A DNA stretch of 60,980 bases from Pigmentiphaga humi (GTDB taxonomy: Bacteria; Pseudomonadota; Gammaproteobacteria; Burkholderiales; Burkholderiaceae_B): the NCBI RefSeq assembly GCF_900606115.1, contig NZ_UWPJ01000030.1, forward strand, positions 1 through 60,980, in the 5' to 3' direction. Shown in pieces: positions 1 through 12,496 of this stretch. The notes beneath the pieces were generated by a model. That model was not told where the DNA came from. It made no database searches and saw only the letters and a list, made by a program, of their open reading frames with translations. Position 1 is the stretch's first letter, and the number at the start of each line of letters is the position of its first letter. Position numbers and translations under genes: made by a program.

Positions 1-40
1 TAGGGGTGGGCTTCCCCTTCCAGTCCGCCGGTTTCGCCCA

Positions 41-147
41 CTGGGCCCGGCGCCGGGCCGCCCCAAGGCGGGCCCAGGCCCCCTCGGGGGGCTGCCGCGT
101 AGCGGCTGGGGGTCCACCATACTGGGCGCGCGTAAGCGCGTACGGGG
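41..147. repeat. GC-rich palindromic intergenic repeat (composite)
   Basis: This gap element ahead of uvrA is a mosaic of the two repeat families seen elsewhere in the window. Its first part, about 51-112, is the inverted form of the family at 19871-19935 and 59528-59685, sharing the cggcccggcg, ccttgggg and ccccccgagggg cores. Its end, about 123-147, carries the gcgcgtaagcgcgta hairpin of the family at 5418-5616 and 9782-10048. I see no open frame or convincing promoter in 1-193 other than a TATATT at 152-157 with no matching -35. Confidence 0.6.
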
Positions 148-193
148 GGGTTATATTACCAAGTTGCCTTTCACCCAGGCCTACGCTCGAAAC

Positions 194-3043
<2,850 letters not shown>

Positions 3044-3051
3044 GCGCGGAG

Positions 3052-3585
3052 CTAAAACTCGCACACCGTGTAGAGGCTCAGGCCGGAAGCCCGCACGGCT
3101 TTCGAGCCGCCCAGCGCCGGCAGGTCGACCACCGCGGCGGCCTCCACGACGTTGGCGCCCAGGCGCTGCAACAGTTTCGAACCGGCCAGCATGGTTCCGC
3201 CGGTGGCGACCAGGTCGTCGACCAGCAGCACGCGCTGGCCCGGACGCACGGAGTCGGCGTGCATTTCCACCGTCGAGGTGCCGTATTCCAGCGCATACTG
3301 CTCGGCGATCGTATCGAAGGGCAGCTTGCCTTTCTTCCGCACCGGCACGAATCCCAGGTTCAGTTCGTGCGCGATCACGCTGCCGACGATGAAGCCCCGG
3401 GCATCGATGCCGGCGATCAGGTCCAGGCGCTGGTTCATGTAGCGGTAGACGAACAACTCGATCAGCACCCGGAAACTGCGCGGGTCCTGCAGCAACGGCG
3501 TGATGTCCCGGAACTGCACGCCCGGCTCGGGCCAGTCGGGCACCGTACGGATGCGGTCGCGAATGTAGTTCGGATCCAGGAACAT
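3052..3585 (-). CDS. apt: Adenine phosphoribosyltransferase
   Basis: Apt salvages adenine with PRPP to form AMP in the cytoplasm. The 177-residue product has the normal length. The PRPP-binding loop [14 protein letters not shown] lies near residues 118-131, and the N-terminus shows the family pattern [23 protein letters not shown]. The ATG at 3585 was chosen over an upstream in-frame start at 3735 because the extra 50 residues do not resemble the family. The gene is divergent from kdsD across about 200 bases and convergent with uvrA. Confidence 0.95.
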   Translation of the reverse strand: MFLDPNYIRDRIRTVPDWPEPGVQFRDITPLLQDPRSFRVLIELFVYRYMNQRLDLIAGIDARGFIVGSVIAHELNLGFVPVRKKGKLPFDTIAEQYALEYGTSTVEMHADSVRPGQRVLLVDDLVATGGTMLAGSKLLQRLGANVVEAAAVVDLPALGGSKAVRASGLSLYTVCEF

Positions 3586-3690
3586 GGCAGGCTCGGCGCA
3601 AGAAAGGCGGGGAAAGAACCGGGCACCTTCGCCCGGGCGAACAGGCTGCACTGTAAACCAAAGACGTGAAGCAAGGATCGTGCCCTTGCT

Positions 3691-3698
3691 ACTATACT
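3691..3698. promoter_or_regulatory. -10-like element between apt and kdsD
   Basis: ACTATACT in the apt/kdsD gap reads as TATACT for the rightward kdsD transcript and as TATAGT for the leftward apt transcript. No good -35 is visible at the right distance on either strand, so this is only the best AT-rich candidate in a GC-rich gap. Confidence 0.3.
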
Positions 3699-3783
3699 GG
3701 TAGATCGTCGCAATTGAATGACCGCCGCCGCGCATCGTGCCGGCGCAGGGCTACGGCCCATCCGCCCGGCGGTCCGGACCACC

Positions 3784-4800
3784 ATGAACACCTCAGACAA
3801 CGGCTCGTCCAACGTATACGTACCCGGCGCGTCCGAACCGGTCGATGTCATCGACTCGGCGCGCTGCACCCTGGCGGTGGAGATCGACGCGCTCAAGGCG
3901 CTGTCGGACCGGCTGGACCGGACCTTCGTGCGCGCCGTCGACATCCTGCTCGCCTGCCCGGGCCGGGTCGTGGTGAGCGGGATCGGCAAGTCGGGCCACA
4001 TCGCCCGCAAGATCGCCGCCACGCTCGCCTCGACCGGCACGCCGGCGTTCTTCGTGCACGCCGCCGAGGCGGTCCACGGCGATCTCGGCATGATCACCGC
4101 AAACGATGTGCTCGTCGCGATATCGTACTCGGGCACCACCGCCGAACTGCTGACGATCGTGCCGGTAATCAAGCGCCTGGGCGCGCCGCTGATCGCCATT
4201 ACCGGCAACGCCGACTCCGAACTGGCCCAGTTGGCCGACGTGCACCTCGACGGCAGCGTGCCCCAGGAGGCCTGCCCGCTCAACCTCGCCCCCACCGCCA
4301 GCACCACCACCGCGCTGGCGCTGGGCGACGCGTTGGCAGTGGCCTGCCTGGAAGCGCGCGGCTTCGGTCCCGAGGACTTCGCCCGCTCGCATCCGGGCGG
4401 CGCACTGGGCCGTCGCCTGCTGACCCACGTCAGCGACGTAATGCGCACCGGCCGCGACCTTCCCATCGTGCAGGCAAATTCCTCGGTCACCGACGCGCTC
4501 GAGGAAATCACCCGCAAGGGCATGGGCATGACGGCGGTGCTGGACGGCGACCGCGTGATCGGCATCTTCACCGACGGCGACCTGCGCCGCCTGATCGAGC
4601 GCGAAGGCGACATCCGCAACCTGACCGTGATCGCCGGCATGACCCGCAACCCGCTGTCCATCGGACCCGACGCGCTGGCGACCGAAGCCGCCGCGGTGAT
4701 GGACGAAAACCGCAAGAACCAGTTGCTGGTGCAGGACGCGGCGGGCACGCTGGTCGGCGCGCTTCATACCCACGATCTGATGGCAGCCAAGGTGCTTTGA
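3784..4800 (+). CDS. kdsD: D-arabinose-5-phosphate isomerase
   Basis: KdsD converts D-ribulose 5-phosphate to D-arabinose 5-phosphate, the first committed step of CMP-Kdo synthesis for LPS. The 338-residue protein has an N-terminal SIS sugar-isomerase domain (about residues 55-190, with VVVSGIGKSGHIARKIAATL and SYSGTTAELL) and two C-terminal CBS domains (about 215-335). I start at ATG 3784 because the next residues lead into the family fold; an upstream frame from 3718 adds a low-complexity leader. It is followed after 7 bases by kdsC, then lptCAB, the same order as the Escherichia coli kdsD-kdsC-lptCAB-rpoN locus. Confidence 0.94.
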   Translation: MNTSDNGSSNVYVPGASEPVDVIDSARCTLAVEIDALKALSDRLDRTFVRAVDILLACPGRVVVSGIGKSGHIARKIAATLASTGTPAFFVHAAEAVHGDLGMITANDVLVAISYSGTTAELLTIVPVIKRLGAPLIAITGNADSELAQLADVHLDGSVPQEACPLNLAPTASTTTALALGDALAVACLEARGFGPEDFARSHPGGALGRRLLTHVSDVMRTGRDLPIVQANSSVTDALEEITRKGMGMTAVLDGDRVIGIFTDGDLRRLIEREGDIRNLTVIAGMTRNPLSIGPDALATEAAAVMDENRKNQLLVQDAAGTLVGALHTHDLMAAKVL

Positions 4801-4807
4801 CGTTTCC

Positions 4808-5416
4808 ATGACGAATCTCTTCATTCCCCATCCCGCCGAAGCCCTGATCCTGGCCCGCGTGCCGCAAGACCTGCGCGAGCGCGTGGCGCGCCTGCGCCTG
4901 ATGATCTTCGACGTGGACGGCGTGCTGACCGACGGCCGCCTGCACTATGGCGAGCACGGCGAAACGGTCAAGATCTTCCATGCGCTCGACGGCTTCGGGC
5001 TGCGCATGCTGCATGAAAGCGGCATCGAAGTGGCCTTCATGACCGGCCGCGACTCGCCCACGGTATCGCGGCGCGCCGCCGAACTGGGCATCTCGGAAGT
5101 CCAGCAGGGCGTGCGCGACAAGAGCGCGGCCGTCGCCGCCCTGGCCCAGCGCCACGGCCTGGACCTGGCCGAAGTCGGCTTCATGGGCGACGACATCATC
5201 GACCTGGCCGCCATGCAGCGCGTGGGCTTCGCCGCCAGCGTCGCCGAGGCCCCGACCTACGTCGGCCAGGCCGCGCACTGGATCGCCCAGCGCCCCGCCG
5301 GCCACGGCGCGGTGCGCGAATGCTGCGACCTGATCCTGGCCTCCCAGGGCCGGCTCGGCGGCTACGTCGCCAATCGTACCCGATCCCCCGTCACTGCCGG
5401 GGGATCTGAACAATGA
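4808..5416 (+). CDS. kdsC: 3-deoxy-D-manno-octulosonate 8-phosphate phosphatase
   Basis: KdsC dephosphorylates Kdo-8-phosphate to Kdo. This 202-residue HAD-superfamily protein has the nucleophile motif FDVDGVLTDG (about residues 34-43), FMTGRDS for motif II and FMGDDIIDL for the terminal acidic motif. It lacks a cap domain, as is normal for tetrameric KdsC. It lies 7 bases behind kdsD and must be co-transcribed with it. A palindromic repeat element starts right after the stop codon and separates kdsC from lptC. Confidence 0.95.
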   Translation: MTNLFIPHPAEALILARVPQDLRERVARLRLMIFDVDGVLTDGRLHYGEHGETVKIFHALDGFGLRMLHESGIEVAFMTGRDSPTVSRRAAELGISEVQQGVRDKSAAVAALAQRHGLDLAEVGFMGDDIIDLAAMQRVGFAASVAEAPTYVGQAAHWIAQRPAGHGAVRECCDLILASQGRLGGYVANRTRSPVTAGGSEQ

Positions 5417-5417
5417 G

Positions 5418-5616
5418 CCCCCCCCTACGCGCTGCGCGCGCCCCCCAGGGGGCGGCACTGGCGGACCGGCAAAGCCGGATCCGCTGTGCCCTGGGTCCGA
5501 AGCACGCAGGCGCAGCGGTCCAAGATGACGCTTCCAGACCCAGGATGCGGTGGATCCGGCTCCGCCGGTCCACCCGCATCGCCCCCTGGGGGGCGCGCGC
5601 AGCGCGTAGGGGGGGG
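5418..5616. repeat. Inverted pair of GC-rich palindromic repeats
   Basis: Two copies of a roughly 78-base element face each other: 5418-5495 and its inverted, diverged partner 5539-5616. Shared blocks are ccccccta, gcgcgcgccccccaggggg, cggaccggc and gccggatcc. The pair fills the whole kdsC-lptC gap. The outer G-run of the second copy, ending about nine bases before lptC, supplies the only Shine-Dalgarno-like purine tract there. Confidence 0.75.
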
Positions 5617-5624
5617 CCCTCATC

Positions 5625-6242
5625 ATGAAAGACAAAGTCGCTTCGGGCGTATCCATCGCACTGCTGGCCGCGCTCGTGGCGGGAACGTGGTGGGCGGCGG
5701 ATTATGCGAAGCGGGCGGTGCTCGAGGATCCGCCGCGCCGCATGACGCACGAGATCGACTCCTACGTCGAGCAATTCGTCATGGTCCGCAGCGACGAGGC
5801 CGGCGTGCCGATCACGCGCATGGAGGGCGACCGGCTGGAGCACTACCCGGACGACGATTCGTCCGAGGTGGACCAGTTCCGCGCGGTCAGCCAGCGGCCC
5901 GAACGCCCGACCATGACGGCGCGCTCCATCCATGCCCGCATGGACGAAGACGGCGCGCGCGTGGTCATGCGCGGCGACGTACAGTTGCGCAGGCTGCCGA
6001 GCCCGGGCCGCGCCGAGCTGGATATCCGCAGCGAACAGATCACGCTGATGCCGGATGAAGACGTGGCCTTCACCGACCTGCCGGCCACCGTCGTCAACGG
6101 CACGTCGCGCATCGAAGGACGCGGCATGCGCTACGACAACGTCTCGCGGGAACTGCAGGTGCACAACCAGACCCGGGTGCAGATCGTGCCTGGCGGCCCA
6201 CGGCCCGCGGCGCCTGCCGCGCGCCGGCCATCGAACGGATAA
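5625..6242 (+). CDS. lptC: LPS export ABC transporter periplasmic protein LptC
   Basis: LptC is the inner-membrane anchored bitopic member of the LptBFGC complex and passes LPS to LptA. The 205-residue protein has one N-terminal membrane segment (about residues 8-25, VSIALLAALVAGTWWAADYA) followed by a beta-jellyroll type periplasmic region with repeated short strands such as FTDLPATVVNGTSRIEGRGM. It sits between kdsC and lptA as in other Proteobacteria; the repeat at 5418-5616 lies in the gap before it. A proline/alanine-rich tail (about 190-205) follows the fold. Confidence 0.9.
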   Translation: MKDKVASGVSIALLAALVAGTWWAADYAKRAVLEDPPRRMTHEIDSYVEQFVMVRSDEAGVPITRMEGDRLEHYPDDDSSEVDQFRAVSQRPERPTMTARSIHARMDEDGARVVMRGDVQLRRLPSPGRAELDIRSEQITLMPDEDVAFTDLPATVVNGTSRIEGRGMRYDNVSRELQVHNQTRVQIVPGGPRPAAPAARRPSNG

Positions 6243-6255
6243 GGACAAAAGAACC

Positions 6256-6857
6256 GTGCTTCATCATCGCATCTTCCGACTCGCCACCCATGCCGTACTG
6301 GCGCTGGCGGCGGCCGCGGGCGCCGGACAGGCCGTGGCGGCGCGTGCCGACAACGCGCAGCCCACCACCGTCGACGCCGACTCGCTGCGCTACGACGACC
6401 TCAAGCAGACCAGCATCTTCACCGGCAACGTGGTGCTGACCAAAGGCTCGCTGATCCTGCGCGCAGACCGCATGGAACTGCGCGAGGACGCCGAGGGCTA
6501 CCAGTTCGGCGTGGCCACCGCCAACGGCGGCAAGCTGGTCAACGTCCGCCAGCGCCGCGAGGGCACCGACGAATACATCGAAGGCGTGGCCGAACGCGTC
6601 GAATACGACGGCCGCAACGAACTGATCCATTTCATCTCCAAGGCCATCGTCAAGCGGCTGGCCTGCGAGCAAATGGTCGACGAAGTGCGGGGACAGCGCG
6701 TGACCTACAACCAGCGCACCGAGACCTACACCGCCACGGGCGGCCCGCAGGCGCCCACCTCCAACCAGCGCGTGCGCACCATCATCCAGCCGCGCGCCCA
6801 AGGCGCGGGCAACGCGCCGGCCTCGGGCTGCCCCGCGCCCGCGAACAAGGCGGCGCG

Positions 6858-6861
<4 letters not shown>
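6256..6861 (+). CDS. lptA: LPS transport periplasmic bridge protein LptA
   Basis: LptA forms the periplasmic beta-jellyroll bridge between LptC and LptD. The 201-residue product begins at a GTG at 6256, 13 bases after lptC and preceded by AAGGAC at 6242-6247; no in-frame ATG gives a signal peptide. Residues 1-32 form that signal (ending AVAARA). The OstA-like repeats follow, including [20 protein letters not shown] and LRADRMEL. The C-terminus is Pro/Ala rich. The stop overlaps the lptB start as ATGA. Confidence 0.92.
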
Positions 6862-7682
<821 letters not shown>

Positions 7683-7690
7683 GCGGTGCC

Positions 7691-9181
7691 ATGCTCAAAC
7701 CAGGACTTCAACTACGCACGTCGCAGCACCTCGCTTTGACACCGGCACTGCAGCAGTCGATCAAGCTGCTGCAGTTGTCCACGCTCGAACTCGAACACGA
7801 GATCGAGCAGATGCTGCAGGAGAACCCGCTGCTCGAACGCGACGACGACCACGTCGCCGCCGCGCTGCGGGTCGATGCCAACGGCAGCATGCAGGCCCCG
7901 GGCAGCCCCGCCGAGCCCGAAGGCAACGCCGCGCCGGAGGGCGAATCCGGCGATGCCGATTCCCCGTCCATGAGCGATGCGGCGCTGTCCGACGCGCCCG
8001 AGACGCCCGGCATGCCGGAGCTCCACCGCCCCGGCGGCGAGTACGATGACGACGCCGCGCCGCAACTGGCCGCGCGCTCGACCTCGCTGCGCGAGCATCT
8101 GCTCGAACAGCTGTCGCTGACCCAGGCCACCCGGCGCGATGCCGCGCTGGTCACGGCGCTGATCGACGAACTCGACGACAACGGCTACTTCGACATGTCG
8201 CTCGAGGAAATGGCCGGCCTCTTCCCCGAAGAACTGGAAATCGACGCCGACGAATTGCGCTCGGCGCTCGGACTGCTGCAATCCTTCGACCCGACCGGCG
8301 TCGGCGCGCGCAACATCTCGGAATGCCTGTGCCTGCAATTGCGCACGCCCGACCTGGACTGCCTGCCCGAAGCCCGCGATGCCGAGACCTTGAAACTGGC
8401 GCGCGACATCGCGGCCCATCACCTGCCCCTGCTCGGCGCGCGCGACTACGCCAAGCTGCGCAAGGCGCTGGGCTGCAGCGACGACCAGTTGCGCGCCGCC
8501 CAGTCCCTGATCCGCCGCCTCGACCCGCGCCCCGGCTCGCGCTATTCTTCGCCGCCCGCCGATTACGTCATTCCCGACGTGATCGTGCGCAAGGTCGGCA
8601 CCCAGTGGCGCGCCATGCTCAACGGCGACGCCATGCCCAGGCTGCGCGTCAACCAGATGTACGCGCAGATCCTGAAGGCCGAGCGCGGTTCGGCCCACGC
8701 CGGGCTCTCTTCGCAACTGCAGGAGGCGCGCTGGCTGATCCGCAACGTACAGCAGCGCTTCGACACCATCCTGCGCGTGGCGCAGGCCATCATCGAACGC
8801 CAGCAGGGTTTCCTCAACCATGGCGAGGTTGCCATGCGCCCCCTTGTATTACGCGAAATAGCAGATACACTAGGGTTGCATGAATCGACGATTTCACGCG
8901 TCACGACGCAGAAATACATGCTCACCCCGCTGGGGACGTTCGAGCTGAAGTACTTCTTCGGCAGCCACGTCGCCACGGAAACCGGAGGAGCCGCGTCGTC
9001 GACGGCGATTCGTGCACTGATCAAGCAACTCATCAGTGCGGAGGATCCCACTCAGCCACTATCCGACAGCCAGCTTGCACAGATGCTGGGGGAGCAAGGC
9101 ATCGTGGTGGCGCGCCGCACAGTCGCCAAATACCGCGAAGCGCTGAAGATCCCTCCCGTTTCCCTGCGCAAGACCATCTAG
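7691..9181 (+). CDS. rpoN: RNA polymerase sigma-54 factor
   Basis: Sigma-54 directs RNA polymerase to -24/-12 promoters that need an enhancer-binding activator. The 496-residue product carries region I ([20 protein letters not shown], activator interaction), an acidic variable region II (about residues 50-130), the core-binding region, the helix-turn-helix [17 protein letters not shown] and the C-terminal RpoN box [12 protein letters not shown] near residue 475. It follows lptB by 8 bases. The adjacent hpf and ptsN genes are its normal neighbours. Confidence 0.97.
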   Translation: MLKPGLQLRTSQHLALTPALQQSIKLLQLSTLELEHEIEQMLQENPLLERDDDHVAAALRVDANGSMQAPGSPAEPEGNAAPEGESGDADSPSMSDAALSDAPETPGMPELHRPGGEYDDDAAPQLAARSTSLREHLLEQLSLTQATRRDAALVTALIDELDDNGYFDMSLEEMAGLFPEELEIDADELRSALGLLQSFDPTGVGARNISECLCLQLRTPDLDCLPEARDAETLKLARDIAAHHLPLLGARDYAKLRKALGCSDDQLRAAQSLIRRLDPRPGSRYSSPPADYVIPDVIVRKVGTQWRAMLNGDAMPRLRVNQMYAQILKAERGSAHAGLSSQLQEARWLIRNVQQRFDTILRVAQAIIERQQGFLNHGEVAMRPLVLREIADTLGLHESTISRVTTQKYMLTPLGTFELKYFFGSHVATETGGAASSTAIRALIKQLISAEDPTQPLSDSQLAQMLGEQGIVVARRTVAKYREALKIPPVSLRKTI

Positions 9182-9450
9182 TACGGCCGCACCGCGTGCG
9201 GCGGCGCCGGCATCCGCCCGCCCTCGACCCGACCAAGGTCGACCCGTACTTGAAAGCTGCGGCGTGGCGCCCATCTTATCTTTGACCGCTGTCATCCATG
9301 TGCCCGCTACTTCGCTTGCGTGGTGCCAGCCGGAACTCCGGCGCGACGCAAACCGAGTGGCACGCGCGTGTCACCATGCACTGGCAGCCCTGCGGATGCC
9401 GGTGCGGGCCCGGGAGCAGTCCCGGAACATCGCTACAAGGAGGGCTTTAT

Positions 9451-9777
9451 ATGAATCTGAGCATCAGCGGACACCACGTCACCGTGACCCCTGCCATTCG
9501 TGAGTACGTGCTGAACAAGCTCACGCGGGTACTGAGGCACTTCGACAATGTCATCGACATCCAGGTGATGCTGTCCGTGGAAAAATTGAGGCACCGCGCC
9601 GAAATCACCATGCATCTCAGAGGCAAGGACGTCCATTGCGAGGCCCAAGAAGAAAACCTCTACGCCGCCATCGACACCTTGATCGATAAAGTCGACCGCC
9701 AGGTCATCAAGTACAAGGACAAGGTCCAACACCCCCGCCCCGACGAAGCCCCCAAGCGCCAACTGATGGCTGAATAG
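9451..9777 (+). CDS. hpf: Ribosome hibernation promoting factor, short form
   Basis: HPF binds the 30S decoding region in starved cells and promotes 100S dimers. The 108-residue length fits a short HPF without the long C-terminal dimerisation domain. Family features include [20 protein letters not shown] at the start and [23 protein letters not shown] near residue 70. The ATG at 9451 has a strong AAGGAGG at 9437-9443; a frame open from 9298 is not needed. The 269-base leader after rpoN has no gene I can support, and I did not find a convincing -24/-12 sigma-54 promoter in it. Confidence 0.93.
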   Translation: MNLSISGHHVTVTPAIREYVLNKLTRVLRHFDNVIDIQVMLSVEKLRHRAEITMHLRGKDVHCEAQEENLYAAIDTLIDKVDRQVIKYKDKVQHPRPDEAPKRQLMAE

Positions 9778-9781
9778 GGGT

Positions 9782-10048
9782 CCCCCCCCTACGCGCTTAC
9801 GCGCGCCCCCCAGGGGGCGGCACTGGCGGACCGGCGGAGCCGGATCCGCGGTGCCCTGGGTCATGAGCCCCGGCGCGGAAAGTAGGGGGGCACGGAACAT
9901 GCGGAAGCTGGGAGAAACATTTCCGGCAACACATCTCGAACCTATTCAGTTGCATCGCGACATCTCATCCAGGGCACAGCGGATCCGGCTTTGCCGGTCC
10001 GCCGGTGCCGCCCCCTCGAGGGGGCCCGCGTAAGCGGGTAGGGGGTGG
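9782..10048. repeat. Inverted pair of GC-rich palindromic repeats
   Basis: Copy one (9782-9860) and an inverted copy (9969-10048) of the 5418-5616 family flank about 108 bases of unique sequence. Shared blocks are acgcgcttacgcgc, ccccccaggggg, gcggaccggc and ggatccg. Together with the unique spacer they account for most of the 377-base gap between hpf and ptsN; the remaining part holds the promoter candidate at 10067. Confidence 0.75.
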
Positions 10049-10066
10049 GCCTCCCCTCCCTACGGC

Positions 10067-10072
10067 TATAAT
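10067..10072 (+). promoter_or_regulatory. Consensus -10 element upstream of ptsN
   Basis: A perfect TATAAT lies about 80 bases before the ptsN start, just outside the inverted repeat. The GC-rich repeat leaves no recognisable -35, so an activator or an extended element would be needed. Confidence 0.4.
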
Positions 10073-10154
10073 GGGATTCCAACGTACAAAAGATGTTGTC
10101 CGGCGGGTGTGTGTACGAATTTGCAAGTTTGTATGAATGGCCGGCGCATATGCT

Positions 10155-10631
10155 ATGAACCTGATCTCGCGGATTCTTCCCCCTTCGAACGTGCTGCTTG
10201 ACCTGGAAGTCACCAGCAAGAAGCGCGTGTTTGAGCAAGTCGGCCTCCTGTTCGAGAACAACCACGGCATTGCCCGTTCGGTTGTGTTCGACAGCCTGTT
10301 CGCGCGCGAGCGCCTGGGCTCGACCGGGCTCGGCCAAGGGGTGGCCGTGCCGCACGGCCGTATCAAGGGACTGACCGATCCCGTGGCGGCCTTCGTGCGC
10401 CTGGCCCAGCCCATCAACTTCGACGCTCCGGACGGCAAGCCGGTGCAGATACTGGTCTTCCTGCTCGTGCCCGAACAGGCTACCCAGATGCACCTGGAAA
10501 TCCTGTCCGAACTGGCGCAGATGCTGTCCAACCGGGCCTTGCGCGAATCCCTCGTCGGCGAGTCCTCGGCCAGCGCGATCCACTCGCTGCTGACCCACTG
10601 GGAACCGGCGCAATCCGCCGAAGAAGCCTGA
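10155..10631 (+). CDS. ptsN: Nitrogen-PTS EIIA component
   Basis: PtsN is the terminal phosphoacceptor of the nitrogen-related PTS, a regulatory relay that controls potassium uptake and other processes. The 158-residue protein has the EIIA fold of the fructose/mannitol type, with phosphorylated His67 in [15 protein letters not shown] use the ATG at 10155 ([16 protein letters not shown]); the in-frame ATG at 10137 would add six residues and neither has a clear Shine-Dalgarno. It is followed 40 bases later by hprK, which suggests a kinase/EIIA regulatory unit next to rpoN. Confidence 0.94.
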   Translation: MNLISRILPPSNVLLDLEVTSKKRVFEQVGLLFENNHGIARSVVFDSLFARERLGSTGLGQGVAVPHGRIKGLTDPVAAFVRLAQPINFDAPDGKPVQILVFLLVPEQATQMHLEILSELAQMLSNRALRESLVGESSASAIHSLLTHWEPAQSAEEA

Positions 10632-10671
10632 TCCCGCCGCCTTCGGTCGGCCGATTTTTGCGTGTGCCCCG

Positions 10672-11601
10672 ATGCTGACTATCGAAAAACTGGTCGACGA
10701 CAACGCCAACACCATTTCTCTGACGTGGCTGGCGGGCCGCGCGCACGCCAGCCGATCGCCGCTGCCCGACACCTGCCAGGCGGCCTCCGACCTGGTCGGC
10801 CACCTCAACCTCATCCACCCCACCCGCATCCAGGTCTTCGGCCATGAAGAACTGGCCTTCTACACCCGCATCGACTCCCGCCGCCGCGCCCACCACCTGG
10901 GCGAGCTGCTGGCCGGCGGCGTGCCTGCCGTGATCATGGCCGACGGCCTCGCGGCTCCGGCCGACGTCCTGGAACAATGCGAGCAGGTCGGCGTACCGCT
11001 GCTCGCCTCGCCCCACTCCGCCGCCGAAGTCATCGACATCCTGCGGTTCTACATCGCCAAGAGGCTGGCGCCGCTGATCACCGTGCACGGCGTCTTCCTC
11101 GACGTGCTCGGCATGGGCGTGCTGATCTCCGGGGAATCCGGGCTGGGCAAAAGCGAACTGGCGCTCGAACTCATCTCGCGCGGCCACGGCCTGGTCGCCG
11201 ACGACGCCGTCGAATTCTCGCGCATCGCTCCCAGCATCATCGAAGGCCGCTGCCCGCAGCTGCTGCAGAACATGCTGGAAGTCCGCGGCCTCGGCCTGCT
11301 CGACATCCGGGCCATCTTCGGCGAGACCTCCGTGCGCCGCAAGATGAAGCTCAAACTCATCGTGCATCTGGTACGCACCACCTCGCCCGAAGCCAATTTC
11401 GAACGCCTGCCCCTGCAGGCCCTGACCCAGGACGTCCTGGGCCTCCCCGTCCGCAAAGTCGTCCTCCCCGTCGCCGCCGGCCGCAACCTCGCCGTCCTGG
11501 TCGAAGCCGCCGTCCGCAACGCCATCCTGCAGCTGCGCGGCATCGATACGCTCTCCGAGTTCATGGAGCGGCAGATGGAAGCGATCCAGAACGAAGGGTA
11601 G
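10672..11601 (+). CDS. hprK: HPr kinase/phosphorylase
   Basis: HprK phosphorylates and dephosphorylates a serine of HPr. The 309-residue product contains His139 (TVHGV) and the P-loop GESGLGKS at residues 154-161, the DDAVEF metal-binding motif near 176 and the C-terminal signature around [10 protein letters not shown] (about 204-213). It follows ptsN. In many Betaproteobacteria the next gene is rapZ, but here a catabolic cluster intervenes and rapZ begins at 20068. The gene for HPr itself is not in the window. Confidence 0.95.
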   Translation: MLTIEKLVDDNANTISLTWLAGRAHASRSPLPDTCQAASDLVGHLNLIHPTRIQVFGHEELAFYTRIDSRRRAHHLGELLAGGVPAVIMADGLAAPADVLEQCEQVGVPLLASPHSAAEVIDILRFYIAKRLAPLITVHGVFLDVLGMGVLISGESGLGKSELALELISRGHGLVADDAVEFSRIAPSIIEGRCPQLLQNMLEVRGLGLLDIRAIFGETSVRRKMKLKLIVHLVRTTSPEANFERLPLQALTQDVLGLPVRKVVLPVAAGRNLAVLVEAAVRNAILQLRGIDTLSEFMERQMEAIQNEG

Positions 11602-11623
11602 AGCGTTCCTCCGGGGCGCTTTC
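11602..11623 (+). terminator. Weak intrinsic terminator after hprK
   Basis: Directly after the hprK stop, AGCGTTCC and GGGGCGCT can form an eight-pair stem (two wobble pairs) with a TCC loop, followed by only three T residues. It lies between convergent hprK and the IclR gene. Confidence 0.45.
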
Positions 11624-11636
11624 CGCCGAGGTTTCG

Positions 11637-12416
11637 TCATTTCTGCCGATAGCCCAGCACTCCCTGCGTGGCCTCTACCGCCTGCTTGAGCAGCGCCACG
11701 CTTTCCTCCCGCTGTACCGGCCCCATGCGTGCCGACAGATCCAGCGCTGCCAGCGCCCCGCAGATATGGCCCGTATGGTCGAAGATGGGCGCCGCCAGCG
11801 CGCAGCAGCCTGCATCTGCATAGAACTCGGCCTCGGTCATGGCGTAACCGTGATCGCGTACGGTCTGCACGCGGGCGGTGAAAGCAGCGTCGCCGGGCAC
11901 GCCGGCACGCTCCCTGGCGACGAGGGGCTCGGTCAGGGCGGGGTTCTGATACGCCAAGAACACCAGACCGGTGGCGGACGAACACAGCGGTGCGACAAAA
12001 CCTATACGTAGCGGCACCTGTACCGGGCACGCTCCCTCCACGGTTTTGACGATGGTGGGCCCATAGTTGCCCCAGATCGAGAGATGCACGTGATGCCCGG
12101 TAGCCGCATGCAAACTGCGCATGGGCGCCTCGGTAACGTCGACCACATTGGATTTCTTCAACGCCGCCAGCCCTAGCTGAAGCGCATAGGGGCCCAATAG
12201 ATAGTGGCCACTGCCGTCGCGGGCCAGCACTCCCAACTCCACGAAGGTGGACAAATACAGGTAAGCATTGCTGCGCGCCATGCCAGCCTGCTGTGCCACG
12301 TCTTTCAACGGTAGCGCCCGTCCGGCCTCTTCCACCACACGCACCAAGCGGAACCCCACCTCGAGCGATTGGATCTTGCGCGGGGCGGCAGTACGTACTT
12401 CAGGGTTAGTCAGCAT
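11637..12416 (-). CDS. IclR-family transcriptional regulator
   Basis: This 259-residue protein has the two-domain IclR layout: an N-terminal winged helix (about residues 12-70, LKDVAQQAGMARSNAYLYLSTF as recognition region) and a C-terminal effector-binding GAF-like domain (about 80-255, with CCALAAPIFDHTGHICGALAAL). I prefer ATG 12416, preceded by GAAGG at seven bases; a GTG at 12434 would add six residues with poor spacing. It is divergent from the dioxygenase operon across a short AT-rich gap with two perfect palindromes, so it probably controls that operon and itself. The effector is likely the aromatic substrate, which is inference. Confidence 0.88.
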   Translation of the reverse strand: MLTNPEVRTAAPRKIQSLEVGFRLVRVVEEAGRALPLKDVAQQAGMARSNAYLYLSTFVELGVLARDGSGHYLLGPYALQLGLAALKKSNVVDVTEAPMRSLHAATGHHVHLSIWGNYGPTIVKTVEGACPVQVPLRIGFVAPLCSSATGLVFLAYQNPALTEPLVARERAGVPGDAAFTARVQTVRDHGYAMTEAEFYADAGCCALAAPIFDHTGHICGALAALDLSARMGPVQREESVALLKQAVEATQGVLGYRQK

Positions 12417-12445
12417 ATCGATACCTTCGGACACTACCTATCATC

Positions 12446-12481
12446 GTTATTAAATAACAAATACCTTTATACATTGTATAA
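12446..12481. promoter_or_regulatory. Two palindromic operators between iclR and dioxygenase genes
   Basis: GTTATTAAATAAC (12446-12458) and TTATACATTGTATAA (12467-12481) are both perfect odd-centred palindromes and share a TTAT...ATAA outline. Their centres are 22 bases apart, about two helical turns. They lie in an unusually AT-rich 80-base gap between divergent genes, where an IclR dimer or tetramer would be expected to bind. The second lies just ahead of the AGGAGG at 12486-12491. Confidence 0.7.
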
Positions 12482-12496
12482 CAAAAGGAGGCAAAC

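Noticed and set aside
5418-5616. Insertion sequence or transposon remnant at the paired repeats
   Set aside because: There is no transposase, no target duplication, and the elements are short palindromes in gaps.
9182-9450. Possible sigma-54 promoter between rpoN and hpf
   Set aside because: TGGCAC occurs at about 9358 but no GC follows at the required 10-base distance. No acceptable -24/-12 pair was found.
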